DNA from: Arbacia lixula
Taxonomy: Eukaryota; Echinodermata; Echinoidea; Arbacioida; Arbaciidae
Reading direction: 5' to 3'
NCBI GenBank assembly: GCA_963669155.1
Contig: OZ022592.1
Coordinates: forward strand, 21,389,218-21,453,217
Length of the DNA stretch: 64,000 nucleotides
Positions 20,850-31,190 of the stretch are shown one piece after another. The notes under the pieces are model-generated. The model was not told the DNA's origin and ran no database searches. It saw nothing but the letters and a program-made list of their open reading frames with translations. Both the position numbers and the translations under genes were made by a program. Numbering within the stretch: the first letter of the stretch is position 1; every line of letters starts with the position of its first letter.

Positions 20850-21580
20850 TGTAACCAGAAGGTCAGAAGGTATTATACTTGTCCATTTTGTCTCTAAATG
20901 TCACATACTTTCTTCTCTGATCATGCTGTTTTTTGCCAAAAGCAAACTGTCCATTCCAGTGGACCAGCCCCGTTTACTCAACATAATTCAACTTTTAACA
21001 CATTAAGCTTATACACTGCAGTGCATCATAAATATGTCTTTGTAAAACAAGCTTGAAGGAGACAACATCTACATCTACATCTAGAATGAGAAACCTGCTT
21101 TGCCATGACATGATCACCACCTAGACCATGTATGTGGCCTATTGCCATGAAAACAAGCTCAGACAATTGTGGATTTTGTTGCAAATTTCTCTACATTATT
21201 TACATTGTCGAGTTTTAAAGTCACATCACTATTCAAAGGGGGGAGGGGTATAGAAAATGTAAGATGACGTCATGCAACATATATATTGAGCTTTGCTATG
21301 ATCACACATCTGATGGAGAAATTCAATGTCCCTCAGCCCCAGTCAGTTTGCTTTCTACCAATAGGGGAAGGTAAAATACTCAAAGAACTGCTCAAATCGA
21401 TGAACATAGGTTTCTTCACACATATAACAGTGACTTCATACACGTTTAAGCATGACAGATCGTATATAAGCATTCAAAAGTTGGCCTAAGAAACCATGAT
21501 AGTCAATTTACAATGGATGCCATTTACATATGAATGTATGATTCTACACACAACTGATCAAAACAATTTAGGGTGAAATC
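20850..21580. repeat. Dispersed repeat C, copy 1
   Basis: From TATTATACTTGTCC (about 20870) to AATTTAGGGTGAAATC (about 21580) this matches 30484-31190 closely, in the same orientation. A fragment of the 50-bp repeat (AACCAGAAGGTCAGAAGG) directly precedes it, as if 29770-30483 had been deleted. A 65-70 codon ORF (21286-21489; 30898-31107) is kept in both copies, but has no recognised domain. Confidence 0.8.
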
Positions 21581-21785
21581 TGCAAATTGATAATTAACTC
21601 GTCAAGCAATGTATATGAGGTTTATTTTGATTATTTTACAAGTATAATATTTAGCTCAGGTTCCAGGCTGTGTTTCTTACTGACGCACGTCTACCAAAAG
21701 AGCTGGATCTGGATACGTATGTTTCATCTTTGTTCCAGTCTTCCCTCATGGGATGGTCAGAGCACAAAATAAAGGGGGTTACTGT

Positions 21786-22165
21786 TCAATACTCCGAAGA
21801 TTCGTTACTCCGAAGGTTCGTTTAATTTTCCGAAGGCTCGTAATTCCGTAACACATAAATTGCCTATACCTCGATGCTCGTTAGTAAAAAAAAAAAAAGG
21901 GCTCCTTAATCTGAGCAATTGTGGCGTTATTCCGAAGGTTCGTTAAACCGAAAACGATTTAGGGTTCGTTACTCCTAGGGTTTGTTAATCCAAAAACGAA
22001 ATGAGGTTTGCTTTTCCGAAGGTTCGTTATTCCGAAAACGAAATAAGGTTAAAAAAAAATAATAATGACCTTCCGGAGTAACAAATCTTTGGAATAACGA
22101 ACCTTATTTTGTTTTCGGCCTAATGAACCTTCGGAATAGTGAACCTTCGGAATAACGAGTGCTTC
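21786..22165. repeat. Palindromic array of CCGAAGGTTCGTTA words
   Basis: The left half carries repeated TCCGAAGGTTCGTTA and CCGAAAACGAAAT. After an A-rich centre near 22052 the right half carries the reverse complement (GGAATAACGAACCTT, GAACCTTCGGAATA). The whole could fold into a large imperfect hairpin. It may be a foldback mobile element. No coding sequence. Confidence 0.8.
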
Positions 22166-22261
22166 CGGTGAAGGGTGCCTAGTCTGTGTATTGATAACTT
22201 ATTCTGCTTAACATGCATCCACACACTCCACAGCATAGGACAGGGGTTGATATTCGTTGTA

Positions 22262-23689
22262 TTTTTTTTTTTAAATCCTTTTATTCAAATATATAGATAT
22301 ATAGAATACAAGGTAACACAGAGCCCAGGATACATGTTTATCAACAAAATACAGGGCATAATTTACAAAGTACATTTACAAGAGAAAATTAACAAACGCT
22401 TGACAAACATAATACGAGGTAAAACTATCTCGGAGTACAGAATATATAGATGGGATTATTGGGAATATAACATACCAGAATGATGACAAAGCTTCGTTAT
22501 TGAACACAGTCCTGAATGTATATATTCATAAACATAATCAAATTTAACATCAACTTTATTTTCAAATTTATGGCAATTTTACGAGTGATATCTTTTTGTC
22601 TCACATTGAGCATATAGACATTTTTGGAAATATAAATTCACACTCTATAATTCTTAATCAGCTAATTGCATCGAATGCAAGTTTATTCTTAAATCGGGGA
22701 ATAGTGGTACTGTAGTAAACAATATCAAGTGCTGATCAATTGCATAATATCTTATATTCGTTGACCTAATTGCATTAAACATTACCTTTATTTCTAATAT
22801 TTACAACATATATTAGACGAGTATTCCAAGTGGTTTATTGCCTTTGTTTTCAACTGACTATATAATCACTGAATACATTGACAAACATAATTTCATATAC
22901 TAAATAGTACTTAATCAAACCATTACAGAAAATCAAATGTAAGTTCACAATACAACGTAAACAAAATTGTCGCAATTTCAATTATAAATCATGGCGAACA
23001 TGGGGTTTGTAATTATTAAGTAAGGACGCAGTAATTGTGTAGTTGATTATGACATGGGTATAGTGTGCAATTCCCGATTATTTCCAATATAGTACATACA
23101 GTATTTACAATATATGTTGAACATATCATTACAAATGGTTTATCACTTTTGTGTTCCCTTTGTTGAATTAGTTGACAAACGTAGTTTCATACTTAACAAT
23201 TTTAATACATCATTGCAGAGAATCAAATGGGCGTACAACGTAATACAACTGTCGCAATAAGGATTTGCAATTCCAAAACTGGAAAAAATAGGAGTGGGGA
23301 ACATTATATTAATCCAGTAATGTCATGTCTGTCCAGGCAGGGTCTGATCTTGAGTTAAATATTACATATGATCCAATGAGTGCTAATTGACTTAATTTTG
23401 TTATGATACCCTTGCATGATTTTTCACCCACGAATCGAAAGATCTTCTTAATTTGCTGTTTGTTTTCTTTTGAGATCACTCCCCTGCTTCCAACCTCAAA
23501 ACATATTAGGTGGGATTCAATGTTTTTTGCTTCGATGTCATTATTTAATTGGCAACAACGCTCCAATTTCCTTTCCCTGGCTCTATACATATTGGGCTCA
23601 AAGGGGACTGTGAGTTCTATGAGGACTACCTGCTGTACGTCTTCATTGACAAGGTGTAGTACTATATCGGGTTTTTCTGTGGTTGCCAT
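22262..23689 (-). mobile_element. 3' part of a minus-strand retroposon-like element
   Basis: On the minus strand the coding remnant ending at 23309 is followed by about 1 kb of 3' sequence. It then has an AATAAA-type signal (reverse of TTTATT at about 22281) and a 12-base poly(A) (T-run near 22262-22272). This is the layout of a retroposed 3' end. Its upstream part lies at 28733-28810, displaced by the LTR element at 23690-28727. Confidence 0.5.
23309..23689 (-). pseudogene. Retroelement-associated C-terminal domain, split by an LTR insertion
   Basis: The 126-codon frame contains KPDIVLHLV, then VVLIELTVPFEPN and a basic helix (RARERKLERC). This resembles the PD...(I/V)ELTVP...K domain found at the C-terminus of many uncharacterised invertebrate retroelement proteins, probably PD-(D/E)XK nuclease-like; the assignment is from memory. 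The frame does not start here: the same frame continues at 28733-28810 (VSGGTVPPNVM) on the other side of the LTR element. A TGA lies about 28 codons upstream there, so only a domain-sized piece is open. Confidence 0.55.
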
Positions 23690-23950
23690 TGTAATATGTG
23701 CACACTTGGCATTCCATACGTTGCACCTTCATTATGCGCACTTGGCATTCCATATGCTATACTTGCCTTCAGCCTTCATGCTCTCACATGCATGCCTACT
23801 GTACATGCATACCCCATGTATGTGACACACTGCAGACTACACTTGTACACAGAGATATGGGTTGCAGTGCACCCTATTAAAGAACTCATCATGACTAACC
23901 AGTTCCTGTCTAACTTGCTCATCTTGTGAAGTAAGCAGCATATCATTACA
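23690..23950 (+). repeat. 5' LTR, 261 bp
   Basis: Begins TGTAATATGTGCACACTTGG and ends AGCAGCATATCATTACA, with 6-bp terminal inverted repeats. It contains an internal near-repeat of CACTTGGCATTCCATA. CCCTATTAAAGA near 23870 may serve as a promoter-like AT element. Identical to 28467-28727. Confidence 0.97.
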
Positions 23951-23961
23951 TGGTGGCAGCG
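23951..23961 (+). other. tRNA primer-binding site
   Basis: TGGTGGCAGCG starts at the first base after the LTR. Its complement, CGCTGCCACCA, matches from memory the 3' end of a tRNA-Leu (AAG-type), with 11 bases paired. Confidence 0.75.
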
Positions 23962-24174
23962 TTTAAAGGACCTTGTCATGGAATATGAGTGTGATTTTGT
24001 GGACCTCTCTTCAGTTAATTGGCCTTGCACCTGTGGATAGTTTTTCATAGGACTCATGCAGTGCTGACCTAGTGCAGTCCCATATGAACGCTATGCTGTG
24101 AGTATTGGTACACTCATATAGAGCCTTGGTGATTTTTATGAACATTGCTGTTGATACCGTGTACAACTACAACA

Positions 24175-25407
24175 ATGACTGAGTCTATAGTACCCCGCAT
24201 GGACTGGAGTAATCCAGATAGGCCGAACGCTATTAAGATATTTCATCAACAGTGTGAGCTGTATTTCTCAGTAAAGAATGTTGCTCCAAATAAGCAAGTG
24301 GACCACATTTTGCTTTTCGCGGGTGCCACTGGTCTCAAACTGTATAATTCATGGGGTCTCCCTGACGAGGAGAAGAAGAATGCCAAAGTGGTGTGGAGCA
24401 AGTTCGAAACACAACTCCAGCCAAAAACAAACTTCAGGGTAGCCAGGTTGTACCTTCAGAGATACATCCAGCAGGCACACGAAACGGCTGATGATTTTGT
24501 GTCGCGTTTGAAATTGCAAGCTTACAGTTGTGACTTTCGCGATGACACGGAGTTGCAGGAGCGTGTTATCGAGCAGTTCATTGCTGGTACCCGGCACACG
24601 GAGCTACAGAAGGAGCTGCAAGGGAAAGACAAAACCCTCTCGATCGACAAAACATTGGAAATAGCGAGGACATTTGAGGCGTCTGAAATTCACATGGCTC
24701 AGCTAGCTCGCGTGCAGCCTGACAGCGCTGCCATCAACGCGATGTCCACACGCCCTAAACAGTCTTCTTGTCCAAACTTTGGTCGTCATCACGCTCGAGA
24801 GCCTCGTCAAGCTTGCCCAGCATATGGCAGCAGGTGTTCAAACTGTGGAAAGCCCAACCACTGGCACAAAGTGTGTCGCTCGCAGCCCAGGAACCAGCAG
24901 CCACACACACGTGACCCATCACAGCGTGGGTATAAATCGCATAGCTACCGTCAACGTAATTCTTCACAGCAAGGATCTACATCGCGTGGCTACCAGCAGC
25001 AGAAGAAAGTCAATGTTATTGACAGCGAGACAGCCACCTCTCAACTCAACGAAGCATTCAACGTTATGCAGTTCGACGAAATCGTGGTGTCGAATATCAG
25101 CACCCTGTCTACCGATGATCGCAAGGACTCCGCAATGACGTACGTTGAAATTCAGCGTGACAGACATACGATCGTGCACATTCGTTCCAAAGTCGATACT
25201 GGTGCCGAAGGAAATACGCTTCCCCTTCGCATGTATCGCAAGATGTTTCCAACTCATCTTACGCCTGACGGATACCCAGATCACAGTTATGTGCACCATA
25301 GAGACACGAAACTGACTGCGTACAACGGCACTCTGATTGAACACTACGGCGCAGTGCAACTCCCATGCCGCTACAGAGGGACGCCATGGTCCAGCAGTAC
25401 CTTCTAA
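24175..25407 (+). CDS. Gag-protease of the Ty3/Gypsy element
   Basis: Start chosen at the ATG 24175 (MTESIVPRMDW); the frame upstream has no ATG. Capsid-like helical sequence fills about residues 10-180. Two zinc-knuckle-like motifs follow: the first reads CPNFGRHH...CPA, with Phe where the second Cys is usual, and the second is a good CSNCGKPNHWHKVC. A basic Gln/Ser-rich linker leads to the aspartic protease, whose active site DTGAEGN lies at about residues 341-347. The frame stops at a TAA (25405-25407) after TPWSSSTF, where related proteins continue. Homologous protein resumes in the same frame right after the stop. In the particle Gag forms the core and binds RNA, and the protease cleaves the polyprotein. 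Confidence 0.85.
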   Translation: MTESIVPRMDWSNPDRPNAIKIFHQQCELYFSVKNVAPNKQVDHILLFAGATGLKLYNSWGLPDEEKKNAKVVWSKFETQLQPKTNFRVARLYLQRYIQQAHETADDFVSRLKLQAYSCDFRDDTELQERVIEQFIAGTRHTELQKELQGKDKTLSIDKTLEIARTFEASEIHMAQLARVQPDSAAINAMSTRPKQSSCPNFGRHHAREPRQACPAYGSRCSNCGKPNHWHKVCRSQPRNQQPHTRDPSQRGYKSHSYRQRNSSQQGSTSRGYQQQKKVNVIDSETATSQLNEAFNVMQFDEIVVSNISTLSTDDRKDSAMTYVEIQRDRHTIVHIRSKVDTGAEGNTLPLRMYRKMFPTHLTPDGYPDHSYVHHRDTKLTAYNGTLIEHYGAVQLPCRYRGTPWSSSTF

Positions 25408-25604
25408 ATTGTCAAATCAGAAGGACCAGCCATCATTGGCCTGCAGACTTCCACGCAGTTGAAGCTAGTCACTATGCATACACACATCGATGGAATCCAA
25501 CACAGAGCGACTATAAGCTCCACAGCAGATCTAGTCGCACAGTACCCTGACCAGTTCGACAAAATAGGACATTTTTCAGGGGGGTATCACATCGTGTTGG
25601 ACAG
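25408..25604 (+). pseudogene. Protease-RT linker between stop and frameshift
   Basis: The gag frame continues with IVKSEGPAIIGLQTS and ends GGYHIVLDS, typical of the spacer before the RT domain. At about 25604 the homologous reading moves to another frame (PVVHAPRRCPIHM), consistent with a small deletion. The piece has no start codon of its own. Confidence 0.75.
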
Positions 25605-28220
25605 CCTGTCGTACATGCACCTCGGAGATGCCCAATTCACATGCATGACGAGCTCAAAAGCGAACTCGACCACATGGTAGCTCAAGGTGTGATCACCAAA
25701 GTCACTGAGCCTACACCATGGGTAAACAGCATAGCACTCTCCAGGAAAGGTAATGGCAAACTCAGAGTATGTTTGGATCCCAAAGACTTGAATCGCGCGA
25801 TCAAACGTTGCCATTATCGCACAGCTACCACCGACGAAGTGACACACAAACTCTCGGGATCGCAGTACTTCAGCAAACTGGACGCGAAGAATGGCTATTG
25901 GTCAATCAAACTAGACGATGAGAGTTCGCTGTTAACAACTTTCAATAGCCCATTCGGTCGTTACAGATACCTCAGGATGCACTTTGGCCTCGCAATGTCG
26001 CAAGATGTGTTTCAACGACACATGGACGCTATCCTGGAGGAATGCCCAGGCACAGTCGGAATCGCCGATGATATCATTGTGTTTGGCAAGAGCGAAGCTG
26101 AGCACGATGACAATCTCCACAACCTCATGGCAGTGGCAGCCAAACGGGGTCTACAGCTGAACAGTGCTAAGTGCTCCGTGAAAACCCCTCAAATCTCCTT
26201 CTTTGGGATGATCTACGATGCCCAAGGAGTACACCCAGACCCACAAAAAGTGGAAGCAGTGAAATGTATGCCTCCTCCAGGAAACAAGACGCAACTTCGT
26301 GAGTTCCTGGGGATGATTACGTACCTGAGCCCCTTCATCCCGAATCTGTCTGCGCAAAAAGCTTGCCTGCGTGAACTACTGAAACAGGACTGTGACTTTC
26401 AGTGGTCCCCATCACACCAGCAGGCATTCAATGAGCTACGCGACCAAATTTGCACGGATGCAACACTCGCATACTTCGATTCTACGAAGCCCACCACTGT
26501 ACAAGTGGATGCTTCACTTCAGGGATTGGGAGCCGCTCTCATGCAGGACGGGAAGCCCATCGCGTACGCCTCCAAGGCCCTCAGCGAAGCAGAGCAGCGC
26601 TACACCAATATCGAACGCGAACTTCTTGCCGTCGTTTTTGGGTGTGAACGATTCCATACTTACCTGTACGGCCAGACCTTCGTGGTCGAGTCGGACCACA
26701 AACCGCTGGAGATGATTCAACGCAAACCATTGACTGCTGCCCCTCCTCGACTACAGAGGATGTTACTCCGTCTTCAGCCCTATGACCTAACAATTCGCTA
26801 CAGCCCGGGCAAGGATGTCCCCGTAGCAGACTGTTTGTCACGACGCCCTCTCGACAATGCAGAACACATGCACCTGGATTTGCAGATACATTTTGTGCAG
26901 TTTGCTCCAGACCGTCTCGGTGAACTCAAGCGAGAAACTGCCAATGATGCCGAGTTAACCACACTCTGCAAAGTGATCATGCGCGGATGGCCCGACCAAC
27001 GTCGTGAACTAATGAAAACGCTCTGTGCATACTGGGCCTTTCGTGACGAGCTCGCAGTGGAGGATGGCCTTGTTTTGAAAGGAGAGCGAATCGTAATACC
27101 CCAAACAATGCGAAAATACATCCTCTCAAAGCTACACGAGGGCCACCAAGGCGTCGAGAAAACGCGCCTTCGAGCCAAGGGAGCGGTGTATTGGCCGTCC
27201 ATCAACGATGACATCGAGACAACGGTCAAAGATTGTACAGCCTGTATGGAGTTCAAGCCAGCGCAACAGCACGAGAAACTTCTACAGCATGAAGTACCCA
27301 CTCGCCCTTGGCAGGTACTAGGAACTGACCTGTTCAGTTTTGAAGGGAACACCTATCTCATCATAGCGGACTACTTCTCCAAGTTTCCCTTCATTCGCAA
27401 GATGCCACAGGAGTGCACAAGCAATGCCGTTATAAATGCAACACGGCAGTTGTTTGCTGAGCAAGGGATCCCCGAGAAGATCATTAGCGACAACGGCAAG
27501 CACTTCGACTCGTCGGCATACAAGGACTTTGCCACAAAGTGGGGCTTTGTGCACATCACATCCTCACCCCACTACCCGCAATCGAACGGCTACATTGAGC
27601 GTACCATTCAAACTGTCAAAAATGCGCTCAAGAAAGCAAAAGCAAGCGGGATCGACCCAAATATGGCTATGTTGTGCATCAGAGCCACTCCACTTGACAG
27701 CCATATTCCCAGCCCTGCTGAGCTTCTCTATGGCAGGAAAATGAAAGACAACCTCCCAACACGCATTCGCAACAGAGACCCTGGTCGCGACGAGGTCTAT
27801 CACCGGATGCAACAGAGGCAACAGACACAAAAGGATCACCACGACAGGACAGCTCGTGACCTTCCGCCCCTCATACCTGGACAGCCAGTTCGGGTCCAGG
27901 ATCACAGAACGGGGTACTGGTTTCCTGCTACCGTTCGCGAGCAATGCCCCGAGCCTCGGTCTTACCTCGTTGAGACACCAACAGGTGGTGTCTTGCGCAG
28001 AAATAGACGTCACCTCGCTGATGTCCAGCCCGAGCGTGTTCCCTCTGACGATGAGACGAAGCCATCACTCCCTACCTTAACGCCTCTGGATGCTGCAACC
28101 GTGCCCCCCAACAGCGGCAATCGCCATCAGTCACTGCCCAACAGCCCACAGAATGCAACTGGTGGGCAGAGCACTCGTAGCGGTCGCCGCATCAGGAAGC
28201 CAGAAAAGCTGACTTATTAA
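25605..28220 (+). CDS. Pol of the Ty3/Gypsy element: RT, RNase H, integrase
   Basis: Open from the frameshift to the TAA at 28218; first ATG at 25641. Counting from that Met: RT has FSKLDAKNGYW (D81) and IADD (141-144). RNase H has D290, E327 and D352. Integrase has a zinc-binding H499/H502...C532/C535 and the catalytic triad D563, D617, E653, followed by the GPY-type tail to about residue 770. All catalytic positions are intact. The usual LRMPFGL reads LRMHFGL. The protein lacks its own start and would need gag-frame continuity, which the TAA at 25405 and the shift near 25604 destroy. Confidence 0.93.
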   Translation, partial: PVVHAPRRCPIHMHDELKSELDHMVAQGVITKVTEPTPWVNSIALSRKGNGKLRVCLDPKDLNRAIKRCHYRTATTDEVTHKLSGSQYFSKLDAKNGYWSIKLDDESSLLTTFNSPFGRYRYLRMHFGLAMSQDVFQRHMDAILEECPGTVGIADDIIVFGKSEAEHDDNLHNLMAVAAKRGLQLNSAKCSVKTPQISFFGMIYDAQGVHPDPQKVEAVKCMPPPGNKTQLREFLGMITYLSPFIPNLSAQKACLRELLKQDCDFQWSPSHQQAFNELRDQICTDATLAYFDSTKPTTVQVDASLQGLGAALMQDGKPIAYASKALSEAEQRYTNIERELLAVVFGCERFHTYLYGQTFVVESDHKPLEMIQRKPLTAAPPRLQRMLLRLQPYDLTIRYSPGKDVPVADCLSRRPLDNAEHMHLDLQIHFVQFAPDRLGELKRETANDAELTTLCKVIMRGWPDQRRELMKTLCAYWAFRDELAVEDGLVLKGERIVIPQTMRKYILSKLHEGHQGVEKTRLRAKGAVYWPSINDDIETTVKDCTACMEFKPAQQHEKLLQHEVPTRPWQVLGTDLFSFEGNTYLIIADYFSKFPFIRKMPQECTSNAVINATRQLFAEQGIPEKIISDNGKHFDSSAYKDFATKWGFVHITSSPHYPQSNGYIERTIQTVKNALKKAKASGIDPNMAMLCIRATPLDSHIPSPAELLYGRKMKDNLPTRIRNRDPGRDEVYHRMQQRQQTQKDHHDRTARDLPPLIPGQPVRVQDHRTGYWFPATVREQCPEPRSYLVETPTGGVLRRNRRHLADVQPERVPSDDETKPSLPTLTPLDAATVPPNSGNRHQSLPNSPQNATGGQSTRSGRRIRKPEKLTY

Positions 28221-28458
28221 TAGATCTCATTGACAGAAGAACATTAAGATCTCTGTTTTTTTTTTGATAAATATGTCAGGATAAATAATCAAGTTAGATT
28301 GGGTCAGTAACAGAATTTGGACAGCTTATAGACATATATCTCCGGTAAGCTGATCGAGATATGGACGCAGCCCTGGAAAGAGTTTATTGGGATTTCTGAA
28401 CTTTTGAGAGTTTTAGACAATTCTTTGGACTGTAATTTCTTTTCTTTAATTTTGTTGT

Positions 28459-28466
28459 AAGGGGGA
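28459..28466 (+). other. Polypurine tract
   Basis: AAGGGGGA directly precedes the 3' LTR; expected plus-strand primer site for reverse transcription. Confidence 0.85.
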
Positions 28467-28727
28467 TGTAATATGTGCACACTTGGCATTCCATACGTTG
28501 CACCTTCATTATGCGCACTTGGCATTCCATATGCTATACTTGCCTTCAGCCTTCATGCTCTCACATGCATGCCTACTGTACATGCATACCCCATGTATGT
28601 GACACACTGCAGACTACACTTGTACACAGAGATATGGGTTGCAGTGCACCCTATTAAAGAACTCATCATGACTAACCAGTTCCTGTCTAACTTGCTCATC
28701 TTGTGAAGTAAGCAGCATATCATTACA
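28467..28727 (+). repeat. 3' LTR, 261 bp
   Basis: Same length and, by eye, same sequence as 23690-23950. Followed by the target duplication GCCAT at 28728-28732. Confidence 0.97.
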
Positions 28728-28732
28728 GCCAT

Positions 28733-28810
28733 TACGTTTGGGGGAACAGTACCACCACTTACTCTGATATGACAAGAAACATCTAGAAAGAAGCGAGACC
28801 CGACTCCCTG
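28733..28810 (-). pseudogene. Upstream piece of the split retroelement domain
   Basis: On the minus strand the frame reads through VSGGTVPPNVM into the target duplication and matches the frame of 23309-23689. A TGA ends the open stretch on its upstream side near 28813. The two pieces are one interrupted coding remnant. Confidence 0.5.
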
Positions 28811-28833
28811 CACGGTTCACGCTGACAACTTTA

Positions 28834-29298
28834 AAGGGAAAATCCACCCTAAAGCTACATTGGTTTTGATTATAGCAGAACAATGCAAGCTACATAAATG
28901 TTTGAGGGAAGGTTTGACGAAATTCCCTCAGAGGATAAGAAAGTCATGACTTCTTTCAAAGTTTAAATGTGTGACGTCACTTGTGAGCTGCCTTCCATAT
29001 GTTGTGTGCTGAAAAATTCCATCAATTGTCCTCTTTCTAGGTTTTAATGAAGGATCAATGTTTTGTGTGTAAAAACATGTTGAATGGCATATACACAGGT
29101 AAAAAGCGAGTTGTAATTTTCAAATAAACAATACACAATAGCAGGGTACCTCGCAAGTGATGTCACAATATCAAGAACGTGCACATTCATAATTTTGCTA
29201 TCCTTTGACAAGCTCTGTCAAACTTTCACTTATTCTATTTCTTTCATGTTTCTGCTTTCATTTTAAACTGACTTCACTTAAGGGTGGACTTTCCCTCT
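28834..29298. mobile_element. MITE-like element with about 18-bp terminal inverted repeats
   Basis: AAAGGGAAAATCCACCCTAA at the left is nearly the inverse of TTAAGGGTGGACTTTCCCT at the right, about 465 bp apart. The interior (GAAATTCCCTCA, AAGAAAGTCATGAC, GTGACGTCAC) resembles short AGGGAAAATCCACCC repeats I recall from sea urchin DNA. No ORF of note and no clear target duplication. Confidence 0.6.
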
Positions 29299-29530
29299 CA
29301 GAAAATAGTCGTACACAAAGACATATTGTATTTCCTGTTCATTGGACAAATGCAATTTAATGTCAAACCTTTTATACGAAAAAAAAAATACAGATCACTT
29401 TATTTTCATCAGCAACATGCCAGAGCAAAGTACATGTACATAGTATACCACATGAATCAGTTACAATAAGAGACCAGTCTACAGCCACAGAGAAATACTT
29501 TCATGTTTCACTCCAACCAGAGGGTCACCA
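29299..29530. other. Non-coding spacer
   Basis: AT-rich, with an A-run near 29380. No gene is seen. Confidence 0.4.
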
Positions 29531-29768
29531 ATCCAACCAGAAGGTCAGAGAAGTAGCTTTCAATGGGTACACATTGACCAATCCAACCAGAAGGTCAGAG
29601 AAGTAGCTTCCAATGGGTACACGTTGAACAATCCAACCAGAAGGTCAGAGAAGTAGCTTCCAATGGGTACACATTGAACATTCCAACCAGAAGGTCAGAG
29701 AAGTAGCTTTCAATGGGTACACATTGACCAATCCAACCAGAAGGTCAGAGAAGTAGCTTTCAATGGGT
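29531..29768. repeat. 50-bp tandem repeat, about 4.8 copies
   Basis: ATCCAACCAGAAGGTCAGAG begins at 29531, 29581, 29631, 29681 (ATCC as TTCC) and 29731, an exact 50-bp spacing. Copies differ at only a few sites. Confidence 0.95.
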
Positions 29769-30483
29769 AAATATTATCTATATCTGTGAGTTCCAATCTG
29801 GTTTCCTCCCATTTCCACTATTAGGCCAATTTTTCGCTGATGACAATGAAATGAAAGAAAATACTGTGTAAGAAATCACTTGAAATAATAAAACTGAAAA
29901 CTGACTTTGGGCAGAATTATACTCATTTCAAGTAAGTATGGACGAGTCTTCCATAACCTCGTGGTTCCTCTTGCTTTGAGACCAGAGACCATAATAGGTA
30001 GAAGCACACAGCACGGCTTTTCACACTGCACAGTAATGGTTGAGTGATACTTTGAGCATTACAATATGGTATACAAATGATCCCTCGAAACAGGGTGGTT
30101 GAAACACGAGCAGGGATAGTTTGGCACACTTCCTGCAAAGGTTCATGAGGAGAATTCATTCAAGTTGAGTCTTTTCAATGAATACAATATTTAAAAAGTT
30201 CCCTCTTATACCATGACGTACAATTGAAATTTGAACTCTGTAATAGCCCTGCATGTATTCAGATTCACTGTGAGTTTCATAAAATAATACATGTACTTGG
30301 TACTGCGTCATTTCATTAATCTCCACTTAATCAATTTCCATGCATGAATATAATCCAAGCCTATTAGAATAGCTTTGGTGTAACAGCAACGTATTGTCTG
30401 AAATGCCTGAATGCTATAATTATGTATACATATAGGTGCAATGCCACGTGAGCACTTCAAACATGTACTACTGTTCTCTATCA
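29769..30483. other. Non-coding DNA inside repeat C region
   Basis: AT-rich. A copy of this stretch is absent from the 20.85-kb version of repeat C. No gene is seen. Confidence 0.4.
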
Positions 30484-31190
30484 TATTATACTTGTCCATT
30501 TTGTCTCTAAATGTCACATACTTTCTTCTCTGATCATGCTGTTTTTGTCAAAAGCAAACTGTCCATTCCAGTGGACCGGCCCCGTTAACTCAACATAATT
30601 CAACTTTTAACACATTAAGCTTATACACTGCAGTGCATCATAAATATGTCTTTGTAAAGCAAGCTTGAAGGAGACAACATCTACATCTACATCTAGAATG
30701 AGAAACCTGCTTTGCCATGACATGATCACCACCTAGACCATGTATGTGGCCTATTGCCATGAGAACAAGCTCAGACAATTGTGGATTTTGTTGCAAATTT
30801 CTCTACATTATTTACATAGTCGACTTTTAAAGTCACATCACTATTCAAAGGGGGGAGGGGTATAGAAAATGTAACCTGACGTCATGCAACATATATATTG
30901 AGCTTTGCTATGATCACACATCTGATGGAGAAATTCAATGTCCCTCAGCCCCAGTCAGTTTGCTTTCTACCAATAGGGGAAGGTAAAATACTCAAAGAAC
31001 TGCTCAAATCGATGAACATAGGTTTCTTCACACATATAACAGTGATTTCATACACGTTTCAGCATGACAGATCGTATATAAGCATTCAAAAGTTTAAGAA
31101 ACCATGATAGTCAATTTACAATGGATGCCACTTACATATGAATCTATGATTCTACACAGAACTGATCAAAACAATTTAGGGTGAAATCTG
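30484..31190. repeat. Dispersed repeat C, copy 2
   Basis: Matches 20870-21580 in direct orientation with few differences, including the 65-70 codon ORF at 30898-31107. The copies diverge after GGGTGAAATCTG. Confidence 0.85.

Larger units (their letters stand above)
23690..28727 (+). mobile_element. Ty3/Gypsy LTR retrotransposon, mag-like
   Basis: Two 261-bp LTRs are identical by eye and end in TGTAAT...ATTACA. A perfect 5-bp target duplication GCCAT flanks them (23685-23689 and 28728-28732). The primer-binding site directly follows the 5' LTR and a purine tract directly precedes the 3' LTR. The gene order is gag, protease, RT, RNase H, integrase, as in Ty3/Gypsy. The RT box is IADD and the integrase lacks a chromodomain, fitting the mag group (family knowledge). 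Total length is 5038 bp. One stop and one frameshift break the coding region. Confidence 0.97.
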
